NCBI GenBank assembly: GCA_963826795.1
Contig: CAWGYT010000025.1
Location: 62,001 to 126,000 of the forward strand
Source of the DNA: CAWGYT01 sp963826795
Lineage (GTDB): Bacteria > Planctomycetota > Planctomycetia > Pirellulales > Pirellulaceae
Direction: 5' to 3'
Length of the DNA stretch: 64,000 bases
Shown: positions 49,760 through 60,072 of the stretch, piece by piece
Layout: each line of letters opens with the position of its first letter
Position numbering within the stretch: position 1 is the first letter of the stretch
Made by a program: the position numbers and the translations under genes
Notes under the pieces: model-generated
Database searches by the model: none
Told to the model about the DNA's origin: nothing
Seen by the model: only the letters and a program-made list of their open reading frames with translations

Positions 49760-50767
49760 TGGCATCCCGGCGCCTGCCGCCGAGCTGGACGAATCGACCG
49801 TCGAGCGGCTGAAGCTCGCGCGTCAGCAGCTTCGATCCGAAATTGGCAAGGCCGTGGTCGGGCAGGAGCACGCGGTTGATCATTTGATGATCGCGCTTTT
49901 GTGCCGAGGCCACGCGCTGATGCTGGGTGTCCCCGGGCTCGGCAAAACCCTGATGGCGCATACGATGGCCGACGCCCTCAAGATGCAATTTCGTCGGATC
50001 CAATTCACGCCCGACCTGATGCCGTCGGACATCACGGGAACGGACATCATCGAAGAGGATCCGGAAACAGGCCGTCGTCAGCTGGAGTTCTTTCCGGGGC
50101 CCTTGTTCACGAACTATCTGTTGGCCGACGAGATCAACCGGGCGCCTCCGAAGACGCAGGCGGCACTGCTCCAGGCCATGCAGGAACGTGAGATTACGGT
50201 GGGTCGGAAAACCTATCGACTGGATCCGCCCTTCTTTGTGGTCGCCACTCAGAATCCGATTGAACAGGAAGGCACCTATCCGCTGCCCGAAGCGCAACTG
50301 GATCGCTTCATGTTCAACATTCCAGTGACATATCCCACGGCTGCAGAAGAAGCCCTGATCGTGAAGAGCACGACGGCCAACCTTGAGGTCCGCGTCGAGC
50401 CTTTGTTGGGCGGCGACGAGATCCTCCATTTGCAGCGACTTGTACGCAGCGTTCCGGTGGCGGACTCGGTCGTCGACTATGCGGTTGCGATCACGCGCGA
50501 GTCGCGCCGGAGAGCGCGACTCGCGCCCGCAGCTACCATCGCCTGATTCGCTATGGCGCCAGTCCCCGAGCCTCGCAGTATCTGATTCTGGGAGCGAAGG
50601 CGACCGCCGTCCTCGCCGGCAAGTATCACGTCGACTTCAAGGACGTGCAGTCCGTCGCCATCCCCGTCTTACGCCATCGGATCGTGTTGAACTTCCACGC
50701 CCGCGCCGAGCAAATCGGCGTGGACCAGATCATCGAACAAATCATCGGTAACGTGCCATGCCGGTGA
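49752..50767 (+). CDS. moxR: MoxR-family AAA+ ATPase, one frameshift
   Basis: The ~338-residue protein has Walker A GVPGLGKT, QFTPDLMPSDITGTDIIEED, Walker B LLADEINRAPPKTQAALLQAMQE, and FFVVATQNPIEQEGTYPLPEAQLDRFMF: all MoxR hallmarks. One base appears missing near 50507; adding it gives ITRESRPESATRARSYHRLIRYGASPRASQYLILGAKA, the normal C-terminal lid domain. MoxR ATPases act as chaperones for VWA-domain proteins, which are encoded next. The stop overlaps the DUF58 start by 10 bp. Confidence 0.93.
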
Positions 50768-51672
50768 GCCGCCGCGCCTCGTCGCAAGGTTTTGACTTCC
50801 TCGATCCGCGGCTGCTGGCAACGGTCGAGGACCTGGAATTGGTCGCCCGAGGCGTCGTCGAGGGCTTTCAGCACGGCTTGCATCGCAGCCCCTACGTCGG
50901 ATTTTCCGTCGAATTTGCCTCTCATCGCGAGTATCTTCCAGGTGACGACTTGCGACACATTAACTGGAAGTTATACGGGCGGCAGGATCGTTTGTACGTC
51001 AAGCAATACGACGCGGAAACGAACCTGAACCTGCACCTCGTGGTGGACACCAGCGGATCGATGCAGGCCCGCAACGCGGGTTTGACCAAACAGCACTATG
51101 CCGCGATGCTGGCCGCATCGCTCGCCCATCTTGCCTTGCATCAGCGCGACGCGGTAGGGATCACGCTGTTTGCCGATACGACGCTGGACAATCTCAAGCC
51201 GCGTGCTCATCCGGATCAACTCTTCGAAATTCTGGCGCTCTTGGCGGACCGTCGACGACATGCCGCGGCCGATTCACCTCGCGCCCTGCACGAAGTTGCC
51301 GAATTGATGCCGCGTCGCGGGCTGGTCGTGATTCTGAGTGATTTTTTTTACGAGACGACCGAGCTCTTGGAGTGCCTTGACCACTTCAAGCACACGGGTC
51401 ACGACATGTTGTTGTTTCAGCTGCTGGATCCGATCGAGCAGGGCCTGCCGCTCGACGGCCCCGTCAAGTTGTACGACCTGGAGACGGGTGACACCATTTT
51501 GACCCAAGCGCATGAATTGCGAGCTCACTACCAAAAAGCCATGACGGCCTGGCAACAAGAATTGCGAACCGCCTGTGAAGGACGCGACATCGACTTTCGC
51601 CCCCTGGTCACGGACCAGCCGTTACACGATGGCCTGACCGATTACCTTGCCCTCCGATCGGAATTATTTTGA
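50758..51672 (+). CDS. DUF58 domain protein (VWA-like)
   Basis: The 304-residue protein carries the DUF58 core: GFSVEFASHREYLPGDDLRHINWKLYGRQDRLYVKQYDAETN, then a VWA-type fold with the metal site DTSGSM (LHLVVDTSGSMQ) and ILSDFFYE. DUF58 proteins are the usual partner of MoxR ATPases and follow them in the Bat-type operon. Probably cytoplasmic or membrane-associated; no TM is seen. Confidence 0.93.
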   Translation: MPVSRRASSQGFDFLDPRLLATVEDLELVARGVVEGFQHGLHRSPYVGFSVEFASHREYLPGDDLRHINWKLYGRQDRLYVKQYDAETNLNLHLVVDTSGSMQARNAGLTKQHYAAMLAASLAHLALHQRDAVGITLFADTTLDNLKPRAHPDQLFEILALLADRRRHAAADSPRALHEVAELMPRRGLVVILSDFFYETTELLECLDHFKHTGHDMLLFQLLDPIEQGLPLDGPVKLYDLETGDTILTQAHELRAHYQKAMTAWQQELRTACEGRDIDFRPLVTDQPLHDGLTDYLALRSELF

Positions 51673-51781
51673 AATCGCCGAAACGTTCACGCGCGATATC
51701 GCCCAGCGCGGACTCTCCCGCCGCGGGTCAACCGCGCCCACTCGCCGCCATGCGTCACTCCAGCCCCCGCGATCCTGCGTC

Positions 51782-53748
51782 ATGTTCGGACTGAGCTTCG
51801 TGCAGCAAGGTTTCCTGTTTGCCACGGCCGCCGCCGCCGTGCCGATCGCGATCCATCTGATGCTCAAGCAGCGAGCTCGACGCGTGGAAGTTGGCTCGCT
51901 GCGCTTCGTGCGGCAACTGGTTCGCCAACAGAATCGAATGCGGCGACTCCGCCAATGGCTGCTCTTGGCCTTGCGAGTGGTCGGAGTGTGCCTCCTGGCG
52001 CTGCTCTTCGCCCGCCCGTACTGGGACCGTTCGGCGATCGAAGCAGGTCAGCGTGAAATCGTGTGGCTGGCCGACCGGTCCGCCAGTACCCAACTGCGGC
52101 TGACGGACGGCACGAGCGTCGCCCGGTCGGCCTGGGAAATGCTGCAGCAAGAGCTACGCCAGGTCGATTCGAATACGGTGGTTCACGTCGCGGCATTCGA
52201 CTCGCAAGGCGTTCAGCGCCTCGAACTGGAATCGCTGGAACAACCCCTCACGCCGGGCTTCGCCGGCACGGATTACGGGGCGGCGCTGGCCTGGGCCCGC
52301 GATCTACTTTCAGCCTCGGAAAGGTCCGATCAACAGATTCGAATCCTGACCGATTTGCAGCAATCGGGGGTTCGCCAGGTTCCCTGGGAAACGTTCCCGG
52401 ACCAAATCAAGGTCCAGGTCACCGATCTGGGTCAAGCGGTGGCCAGCAATGTGGTGGTCGAGCGTGCCGCGGCCACGCGGGTCGAAATCCGGCCTCAAAT
52501 GCCACCCACGGTCGTTGTGGAGCTGCGCAACGATGGCCCTGTCGAGTATCGCGACCTCGCGGTATCACTCGAGCTGTCAGGACCTGGCAGTCCGCTTCGG
52601 CAAGATCGCTCGATTTCGCTGGCGCCAACCGCGCGTGAGCGTCTGGAGTTCGAGCTGCCCATCTCCCAGCCCGGCAAGTACCAGGGGTACGTGCGGGTCG
52701 ACGCGCAAGACAGTTTGGCGTTTGACAATCGCCGCTACCTGGCGTTTGAGGCCCGATTTCCGGATCGACTCTTGATCGTCGACGGGGATGAAGGTTCCAG
52801 CGTGTTTGACAGCGAGACGTATTTCCTGGAAAAGGCCCTGCAAACGGGCAAGTCGATCGCCAATCCCGAGATTCCAACCTTCGAGACCGAACGGATCGTG
52901 TGGGACAAGGGACAGGGCTTTCCGGACCTGAGCGGATTTCGGGTGATCGTCCTGGCGAATGTCCGTCGCTTCTCGCCCACGGACGTACAACGATTGATTC
53001 AGTACGTCGCCTCAGGCGGCTCGCTGCTGTTCTTCACCGGCGACCGATTCGACCGTGCGGCCGCCGAGCCGCTGGCCGAGGCCGGACTGCTGCCCGCTCA
53101 GATCGACGGCGTCGCCGAAATCGGGCGGTACCGCTTGAAGCAATGGCAGTCCGATCATCCTTCGCTCAGCCCGTTTCGCGACCCGCAGTATGGTGATCTT
53201 CGGCACCTCCAGTTTCGGACCATTACGCGCGTGACACCGACGGCCAACGCCCGCGTCTTGGCGAGTACGGATCGAGGGTGGCCCCTGTTGGTAGAAGCTG
53301 CCGCGGGACAGGGTCGCACCGTACTGATGGCCACCGCGGCGGATCGTGAATGGGGCGATTGGCCCCAGCACCGCCTGTATGTGCCTCTGATTCGGCAATT
53401 GCTGGCGTACTTGACCGATCAACATCTTCGCCAGACTCGACTGATCGAATCCACGGTGGACGCAGATCACCCCGAACCCGGTATCTCGGTGGACGGTCCG
53501 AAGGTCGTGGTTCGCAATGTCGAATTGGCCGAGTCGCAGCTGGCGCGGATTTCGATCGAGGATTTCGCCGAGCAGCTGGCCCTGCCGAGTGAGCAAACGG
53601 TCGTCCAGTTAACGCCAGAGGAGCAAGCGGCGCTCGCCGCCCCTGCGGGCAGCCTGCGCGCAACGAATCATGGCCATTCGTCGTGTGGATTCTGCTCGCG
53701 ATCCTGGTCGCTGAAACGTTTGTCGCCACGCGAGTGGCAGGAGTCTGA
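51782..53748 (+). CDS. BatA-type N-terminal membrane protein with VWA-like domain, frameshift near the end
   Basis: Start ATG 51782 (MFGLSFVQQGFLFATAAAAVPIAIHLM, BatA N-terminal domain). The ~655-residue protein has TM1 (~8-25), VEVGSLRFVRQLVRQQNRMRRLRQWLLLALRVVGVCLLALLFA (second TM), a VWA-like domain (IVWLADRSASTQLRL with D-x-S-x-S), a beta-sandwich, and a glutamine-amidotransferase-like domain (RLLIVDGDEGSSVFDSETYF...LANVRRF). The final anchor WPFVVWILLAILVAETFVATRVAGV is in another frame; the change lies in gcgcgc at 53655-53661 (two bases extra or one missing). It follows the DUF58 gene by ~110 bp. Confidence 0.88.
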
Positions 53749-53885
53749 ATTCAAGAGAGCGATCACATCACATTCGTCTTCGTCACCCCCACTGACTTGG
53801 TCGCGGTCGACTCAGCCGATATGATGGGGTTCCAGTGAACCGCTCGAAACCGAACTCATGACGCGGTTGCCCAAGGAGTCACTCG

Positions 53886-56800
53886 ATGCACGAATCGTTA
53901 CCTCCCCAGTCGTCTCCGAATCCGCAGCCGAATTCCGGCGGCTGGCCGGCTGCCAATCCCCTCCAGTCGCGACTGACAGCCGTACGTCGAGCGATGAACC
54001 ACTTTCGATTGTTTCGCACACTGCTGATGCTCGGACTCGCGACGTGGGTCGGATTCTTGCTGATGGCGACGATCGACTACGTCTGGATTCTTCCGATGCC
54101 CGTTCGTGTCCTTGCCTGGATCGCGCTCGGAGCGGCTACCGCCATTCTGATTGTGCGGCACGCACGCGCGGCCCGGAAGCTTGACCAGCTCCAAGCGGCT
54201 GTCGAAATGGAGCGGGCTTACCCACATTTCGGCCAACGGATCCGTACGGCTCAACAGTACCTGCAGGATCCCGCACACGCGATGCCTGCCGCACCGCACC
54301 TGGTTGGCTCGCTCGTTCGAGACGCGGCAGAACAAACGCGCGGAACGCACATCAGCGAGATCGTTCCCTGGAGTCGGCTTGTCTCGTGGAGCGGCGCCGT
54401 GGCCGCCACGACGTTGGTCGGTCTCTTGCTGCTGGTCTGGGTCCCGCAGGCTGCCGTGACCTGCGCGCGACTGTTTCTCTTGCCCTGGCACTACACCCAA
54501 GTCGTCGTCTCGCCGCAGACCGACCCCGTCCCGATCGGAACGGACGTCACCATTCAGGCGGAGGTGACCGGCCGGCCGCTCGAGTCGCTCGAGCTGTGGA
54601 CTCGCTCCGGCGACAACGAAGCCTGGAACCGATTGCCAATGCGTGCTCGCAACTCGGTGCAGAACGATGACCGTTCAACGGCAGAAACGCGGGCGTTGGT
54701 CAATGAAGCCGATAAGACGGAGCCGCTGATCCAGGGGGTCGTTTCGGCCCTGATCGAACAACCGACGACGGACCTGGAGTACAAGGTAGTCGGAGGGCCG
54801 GTGCAGTTGCCGACCTATTCGTTGAAGGTTCTCCAGCCCCTGACGCAGAAGCAAATCACGGCGCGGATTCGGCCGCCTGAATACACCGAACTTCCGCCGG
54901 AGGAATCCAGTGAGCCGTCGATCACCGTCGTTGAAGGTTCCAGCGTCGCCTGGGAGTTGCTCCTCAATCGACCCTGCGAGACGGCTCACATCGAAACGCT
55001 CGACGGCGACGCCAATTCGAATGAGAGGGCGTCCAACCTGCCGTTGCAGATCGAGGGGTCGACGTTACGCTGCGAGTTGCCCGAACTGGCTGATCCGGTT
55101 CGCTTTCAGATCGTTGCAACTGCCGCCGACGGCATGCAGTTTCGTTCGGATCCAATTCAGGTTCGGGTACGCAAGGATCAAGCTCCCACACTTCGCTTTC
55201 AACGGCCACCCGAACAGATCGAAGTGACACCGACGACGGAGGTCGCGCTGGGTCTTCAGGTCGAGGACGACTTTGGACTCTCGAAGGTAGGCATCGAATA
55301 CGACTTGGGCGATGGCACCAAGCATGTCCTGTGGCAGGACCAGGTCGAAGCGCCGCAGAAGCTCGTCGCGGCCGCGCCGCTCTTGCTGCTGGAAGAACAC
55401 GAACTGGACTCCGATGATGCCATCACCTACTACGCGTTCGCGGAGGACAATCGCCCTCAGCCGCGTCGCGTGCGATCCGAATTGCAGTTCATCGACATTC
55501 GGCCTTACAAACGCGAGTACGAGATCGTCAACGGGCAGTGTCAGGGTGGCGGCGGGGGATGCTTGAGTCTGGAGGAGCTCATCACGCGCCAAAGAAACAC
55601 CTTCAAATTGACGTTTGCCAACCAAGACCAGCAGCCGGCAGCGCGGAAGCTGGTGGATCGGATCGTACGTTCCCAACAGGAAATCCTGACGGCAACCGAC
55701 GAGTTCACGTCCGGCTGGGAGTCCAAGTTCGGTCCGGAACCATCGCTGCACTTCGCGATGCAGGCGATGCAATCGGCGATCGATGAACTTGAGGCCGGCC
55801 AGCTGGTGGAGGGCGGGGAGCAGCAAGCCGCGGCGCTGTCCGCCTTGGTCAGCGCCCGCAAAAACCTCCGGCAATTCATCAAGAACTGCCAGGGCGGTTC
55901 GATGGCCAGCGCTTGCCAGAAGTTCGATAATCAAATGGTCCAAAAACTACGTCGTCCACCGGCCGCCGAGAAATCACCGGCATCGTCGTCCCAACAGCAG
56001 CAGCAATTGGCACAGCTCGCACGTCAGCAGCGCGAGTGGTCCGAACAGGTCTCGCCGCCGTCCGGTGGAGCTCAGTTCGATCCGCCGTCCTCGCCGAGCA
56101 AGTCGCAGCCGCAGAAGCCCGCAGCCCGCGGCAAACCCTCGGCAACTGGCAAGCCCTCCTCCGGCGCTTCTTCATCGGCTTCCCAGGCAGCCTCCTCGTC
56201 GCCGAATTCAGCGTCAGATCTGATCGAATCGCAACGGCAGTCCGCAGCACAGGCTGAGCAACTACAGCAAGCCGTCGAAGACGATCTGCGCGCCAGTGAA
56301 CTCGCGCGTGAGCGGATGGACCAGATTGCCGAGCAGATTAAGCAAAGTGTCGAAGAACTTCGGCAGGGCGAGGTCGCTCGAGCGGCGCGCGAGGCGGAGC
56401 AGGCGGCAACACGGCTGGAGCAACTGCGCGAGCACCTGGCGGGCCTGCAGGGCGCCGAGCTGAGCGAGCGATTAGGCTTGGCTCAGCAGTTGGCCCAACG
56501 ACTGGCGGTCGGAGAAGCCGCCGTGGCGCAACAGCTCGGCCAAGGTGCCGCGGCCAAGACCGGCGCGTCACAAACCGCGTCGAACGAGACGAGCGGATCG
56601 GGTTCCAGCGACGGGGACGGTCCATCGGCGCCCACACGGCAAGAGCAGCTGGCACAGTCGCAGGCCCAGTTGGGCGAAGGGGCCGCCACCTTATCGGATG
56701 TGCTGGACCGCCTGACGCTCGATGCGATGGAAGAAAGCTCGTCCCTGCGATCCGGTTTGCAGTCGCTCCATGACAATGAGTCGCCGGGCGAAGTTGCGGC

Positions 56801-57362
56801 CCAAATGAGCGTCTTGGCCGAACAGATACGGCGCGGTCCGACAGCGCAGACCCGTGCGTTGGCTGATGAATCGGCTCGAGCCATGAATGCCATCGCCGCG
56901 CAGCTGCAGCAGCTGCAACGGGATCTCTTGCAGCCCAAGTTGGATGAGCTCATGGCGGCCGAAGCCCAAGCAGCGGGGTTGCTGGCGGCACTGCACTCCC
57001 CGACCGGTCAGGCCAAGGTCGCCGCCCAATTGCCCGAGCTGCGACAGCAAGTCGACGCGCTTGGGGTCCGACCGGGACCAACGTCCGCCGTAGGCGGCGG
57101 TCGATCCAACGGAACTCCGACTCAGCCTGGGTCCGGTGGAGCGGCATCGGACGCGATCGTTGACCCGCCTGGCACACCTCAGTTGGGCGCCGTCAACCTG
57201 TCGGCGGCGAACGAACTAAGACAGATCGTGGGCGCGCTGCAGGAGGAAATCCAGGCCGTGATGCTGCTGAGCGCTCGAATGGACGCCGACGAGCCGGTGC
57301 CACCCCAATATCGTCCCCTGGTCGAAGAATACTACAAGACCATCTCGGATGATCTGCAGTAA
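53886..57362 (+). CDS. Large membrane coiled-coil protein (DUF4175-like)
   Basis: Start ATG 53886 with aaggag at 53872-53877. The 1,158-residue protein has three membrane segments in the first 190 residues (LLMLGLATWVGFLLMATIDY, VLAWIALGAATAILIV, GAVAATTLVGLLLLVWVP), Ig-like domains (~190-560), then ~560 residues of Gln/Ala/Ser-rich low complexity and coiled coil (QQQQQLAQLARQQREWSEQ, AEQAATRLEQLREHLAGLQG). The C-terminus has PPQYRPLVEEYYKTISDD. Proteins of this type are regular members of planctomycete MoxR operons and are labelled DUF4175 or hypothetical. It may be a scaffold for the VWA proteins on both sides. Confidence 0.85.
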   Translation: MHESLPPQSSPNPQPNSGGWPAANPLQSRLTAVRRAMNHFRLFRTLLMLGLATWVGFLLMATIDYVWILPMPVRVLAWIALGAATAILIVRHARAARKLDQLQAAVEMERAYPHFGQRIRTAQQYLQDPAHAMPAAPHLVGSLVRDAAEQTRGTHISEIVPWSRLVSWSGAVAATTLVGLLLLVWVPQAAVTCARLFLLPWHYTQVVVSPQTDPVPIGTDVTIQAEVTGRPLESLELWTRSGDNEAWNRLPMRARNSVQNDDRSTAETRALVNEADKTEPLIQGVVSALIEQPTTDLEYKVVGGPVQLPTYSLKVLQPLTQKQITARIRPPEYTELPPEESSEPSITVVEGSSVAWELLLNRPCETAHIETLDGDANSNERASNLPLQIEGSTLRCELPELADPVRFQIVATAADGMQFRSDPIQVRVRKDQAPTLRFQRPPEQIEVTPTTEVALGLQVEDDFGLSKVGIEYDLGDGTKHVLWQDQVEAPQKLVAAAPLLLLEEHELDSDDAITYYAFAEDNRPQPRRVRSELQFIDIRPYKREYEIVNGQCQGGGGGCLSLEELITRQRNTFKLTFANQDQQPAARKLVDRIVRSQQEILTATDEFTSGWESKFGPEPSLHFAMQAMQSAIDELEAGQLVEGGEQQAAALSALVSARKNLRQFIKNCQGGSMASACQKFDNQMVQKLRRPPAAEKSPASSSQQQQQLAQLARQQREWSEQVSPPSGGAQFDPPSSPSKSQPQKPAARGKPSATGKPSSGASSSASQAASSSPNSASDLIESQRQSAAQAEQLQQAVEDDLRASELARERMDQIAEQIKQSVEELRQGEVARAAREAEQAATRLEQLREHLAGLQGAELSERLGLAQQLAQRLAVGEAAVAQQLGQGAAAKTGASQTASNETSGSGSSDGDGPSAPTRQEQLAQSQAQLGEGAATLSDVLDRLTLDAMEESSSLRSGLQSLHDNESPGEVAAQMSVLAEQIRRGPTAQTRALADESARAMNAIAAQLQQLQRDLLQPKLDELMAAEAQAAGLLAALHSPTGQAKVAAQLPELRQQVDALGVRPGPTSAVGGGRSNGTPTQPGSGGAASDAIVDPPGTPQLGAVNLSAANELRQIVGALQEEIQAVMLLSARMDADEPVPPQYRPLVEEYYKTISDDLQ

Positions 57363-57441
57363 TCCGATCCGAGTGTCGTGAGCTCGCCGTTTTCTCGGAG
57401 CGGAACAATTGAGGTAGGACGAACGAAGTGGTGCGCGACGA

Positions 57442-59716
57442 ATGACTTGGAATCCACTCTACGGTCCGCTAACCTACCTCGCCCTTGCCGCCGGTTTGGT
57501 CATCGCGCTGATGTTGGTGCGCCGGCTTGGCAAATCACCCAGTCTGGTCCGTTGGATTTTTGTCATCCCGCGGGCCGCCGTGCTGAGCCTGCTGGTTCTG
57601 ATCTTGCTCAACCCGGTTCGCGAAGCGCCGCGTCAATTGCCACCTCGGCGTGCCCACGTCACTTGTTTGATTGACGCGTCGCGCAGCATGGGCCTGGATC
57701 GACCTGAATCACGATTGGAGCAAGTCAAGCAAGTCGTGTATGACACGCAGGCCGGCGCGGGCGACCGAGCGGCGGCGGAATTACAACTTTATCGCTTCGG
57801 ATCGAGCTTCAGTTCCGTCCCCAGCCTGAGCGAGCTCCGGCCGAATCAAGATGACTCTGATTTGGCAGCGGCGCTGAAACGGGCGACCGCGTTTTTTCAG
57901 AGCGACCCGGCTCAAGCGGTCGTTGTCTTTTCGGATGGAACGCTGCCGGATCGGGAGCAACTGCGAGAGCTGGCGGCCGTCTACCGCGGCCTGGACATCC
58001 CGGTGCATGTCTTCCCCTGCGGGAACGACCAGATCCGCGGCGACATCGCGATTTCGCAATTGTCGGTGCCGCGCGGAGCAAAGGCGGGCGATCAGGTGCC
58101 CGTCCGCGTCGCAGTTCGCAGCCAAGGATACGACGGCCAGCGCGTGGAGCTTGCGGTCCGGTCGGCCACCGGGTCCCTGGACGAACGCCCTCTTCAATCG
58201 CTGCCGATCACGCTGGACGGCACGACTCAGTCCTTTGACGTGGTCGTCCCAGCCGATCTCCAAGCAGGCACGCTCGAGATCTCCGTCGCCTTGCAGGAGG
58301 GCGAAGCGATCGAATCCAACAACCGAGTCCCGTTCGAATTGTTGGCCCAGGAACGCAACCTGCGTGTCTTCTACATGGAGGGCACCGTTCAGAATCGCGA
58401 GTGGCGCTGGGTGCGCGACGCCTTGCAGGAGGATCCCAGGATCGAATGCGTGCCGGTCACCGTCGATAGTCAATACACGCAGCGGCCTCGCCTGATGCGG
58501 ATCGACGATCCCTATCGAGGGTTTCCCGCCACGCGGAAGGAATTGTTCGAATACGACGTCGTGATCTGCAGTGACATCTCGATTGGGGCATTCACACGCG
58601 AGCAGCTCGACTGGACCGTGGAACTCGTATCGGAGCGCGGCGGTGGATTCGTGATGGTGGGCGGGCACACCGCGTTTGGCGCGGGAGGCTGGGACCAGAC
58701 GCAATGGGATCAGCTCATCCCGCTCGACATCCGCGGGGGACAAGTCGGTCGGAGCTTTGTCAACCAGTCATTTCGGGTCAGCGTCCCGGCCTCGGCGCGC
58801 TCGCATCCGATCTGGAGGCTTTCCGAAGACGCGGCGGAAAATCAGATGATCTTGAGCCGCATGCCGCCGTTTTACGGCACCAACGTGGCGCAGCGTCTGA
58901 AACCTGCCGCCACACTGCTCGGCGAATCATCCACACCGCTGACCGTGGTCGGCGCCTGCCCGATTTTTTCCTGTCAGAGTTATGGGCGAGGTCGCACGTT
59001 CGCCATGCTGACCGATACGACTGAGGCGTGGGGCACTGCTTTCGAGCGGCAATGGGGCGAGGGCGATAATCGCTACTTTCGCAAATTCTGGCGGAACGTC
59101 ATCTATTGGCTGACTGAAAATTCGGTTTCCGGACGTCATCGATTGATCGTCGATACCGACAAACTGATCTATCGCCCGGGTGAGCCGATCCAGCTTCGCG
59201 TACGGGCTTACGATGATGCGTTCGCCGAGACGACCGCGTATCGCGTCGAGGCAAGCCTGGTGGAGATGGCACCTTCCTCGGAAACCGACCTGAAGGCCCA
59301 AGGGACGACCTATCAGGGGCAGATTCCGGCCGGGTTGCCCGAAGAAGATTCCAACGAAGAAGCGTCGACGCTCGCCAAGTCAATCGTTGAAGTTCGCGCC
59401 TGGGACGGCTCGCGACTCGTCGCCACGGAACAGGTCGAGCTTCAAGTACTGAACGACTCCGACGAGCTGCTGGATCCACAACCCAATCCGAAACTCTTGG
59501 CCGAACTGGCCGAGTTGACCGGAGGTGAGGTGCTGACGGGCCGAGCCGACTTAACACGGATCCTCGACGCTCTGCCCTCGGTTCCCGGCGCGAGTCGTCC
59601 ATCGGCTTCCGGCTTGGGATCGTCCCTGGATATGGCTCTTACTGCTCGCCTTGCTGAGTCTGGAATGGGCGCTGCGGCGCCGATTGGGCTTTGGCGACTT
59701 GTTTGCGACCGCTTGA
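57442..59716 (+). CDS. VWA and GATase-like membrane protein, frameshift near the end
   Basis: The ~757-residue protein begins MTWNPLYGPLTYLALAAGLVIALM with two membrane segments in the first 55 residues, a VWA-like domain with the metal site CLIDASRSMG (D-x-S-x-S), Ig-like beta domains, and a class I glutamine amidotransferase-like fold (DVVICSDISIGAFTREQLDW, ERGGGFVMVGGHTAFGAGGW). One extra base near 59590 breaks the end; without it the C-terminus reads VVHRLPAWDRPWIWLLLLALLSLEWALRRR, a third anchor. It is the last gene of the MoxR operon, 79 bp after the coiled-coil gene. Confidence 0.88.
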
Positions 59717-59856
59717 GAGCGTGGACGGAACTGCTGATTCGAGACCCACCACCCGGCCTGCCATTGTGCGCAACGCGTCTCCCCCCTGAATTCATGTGGG
59801 TCAACGGGTCTCGTCGCTGCCTTCCAACGCGGCGGCGACGGCTCTGGTGCGAGGCA

Positions 59857-59885
59857 TAGACGCTAATCGCTGTCGGTCCTACAAT
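59857..59885 (+). promoter_or_regulatory. Possible sigma-70 promoter of mgtE
   Basis: TAGACG, a 17-bp spacer and TACAAT lie in the 356-bp gap between the MoxR operon and mgtE, pointing to mgtE. -35 agreement is 4 of 6 and -10 agreement is 5 of 6. It implies a leader of ~180 nt, in which I do not recognise an M-box riboswitch. Confidence 0.4.
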
Positions 59886-60072
59886 GCCGCCTCGCGAAAT
59901 CAACCACGACGGCCCGACAGCCCCCACAAACTTCCGTCCCCTGTTGCCGGCTCTTGGGTGGGTTTCTTTCCGAGTATGTGCGATGACTCGGACCGCGAAG
60001 TAACGGGCGGTGTCACTCGATACCGTGCATCGAGTTGTTCAAGGATTCGCGAGAATCCACAGGAGGATGGTG

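Noticed and set aside
59717..60060. M-box magnesium riboswitch upstream of mgtE
   Set aside because: The conserved M-box blocks are not visible in the leader.
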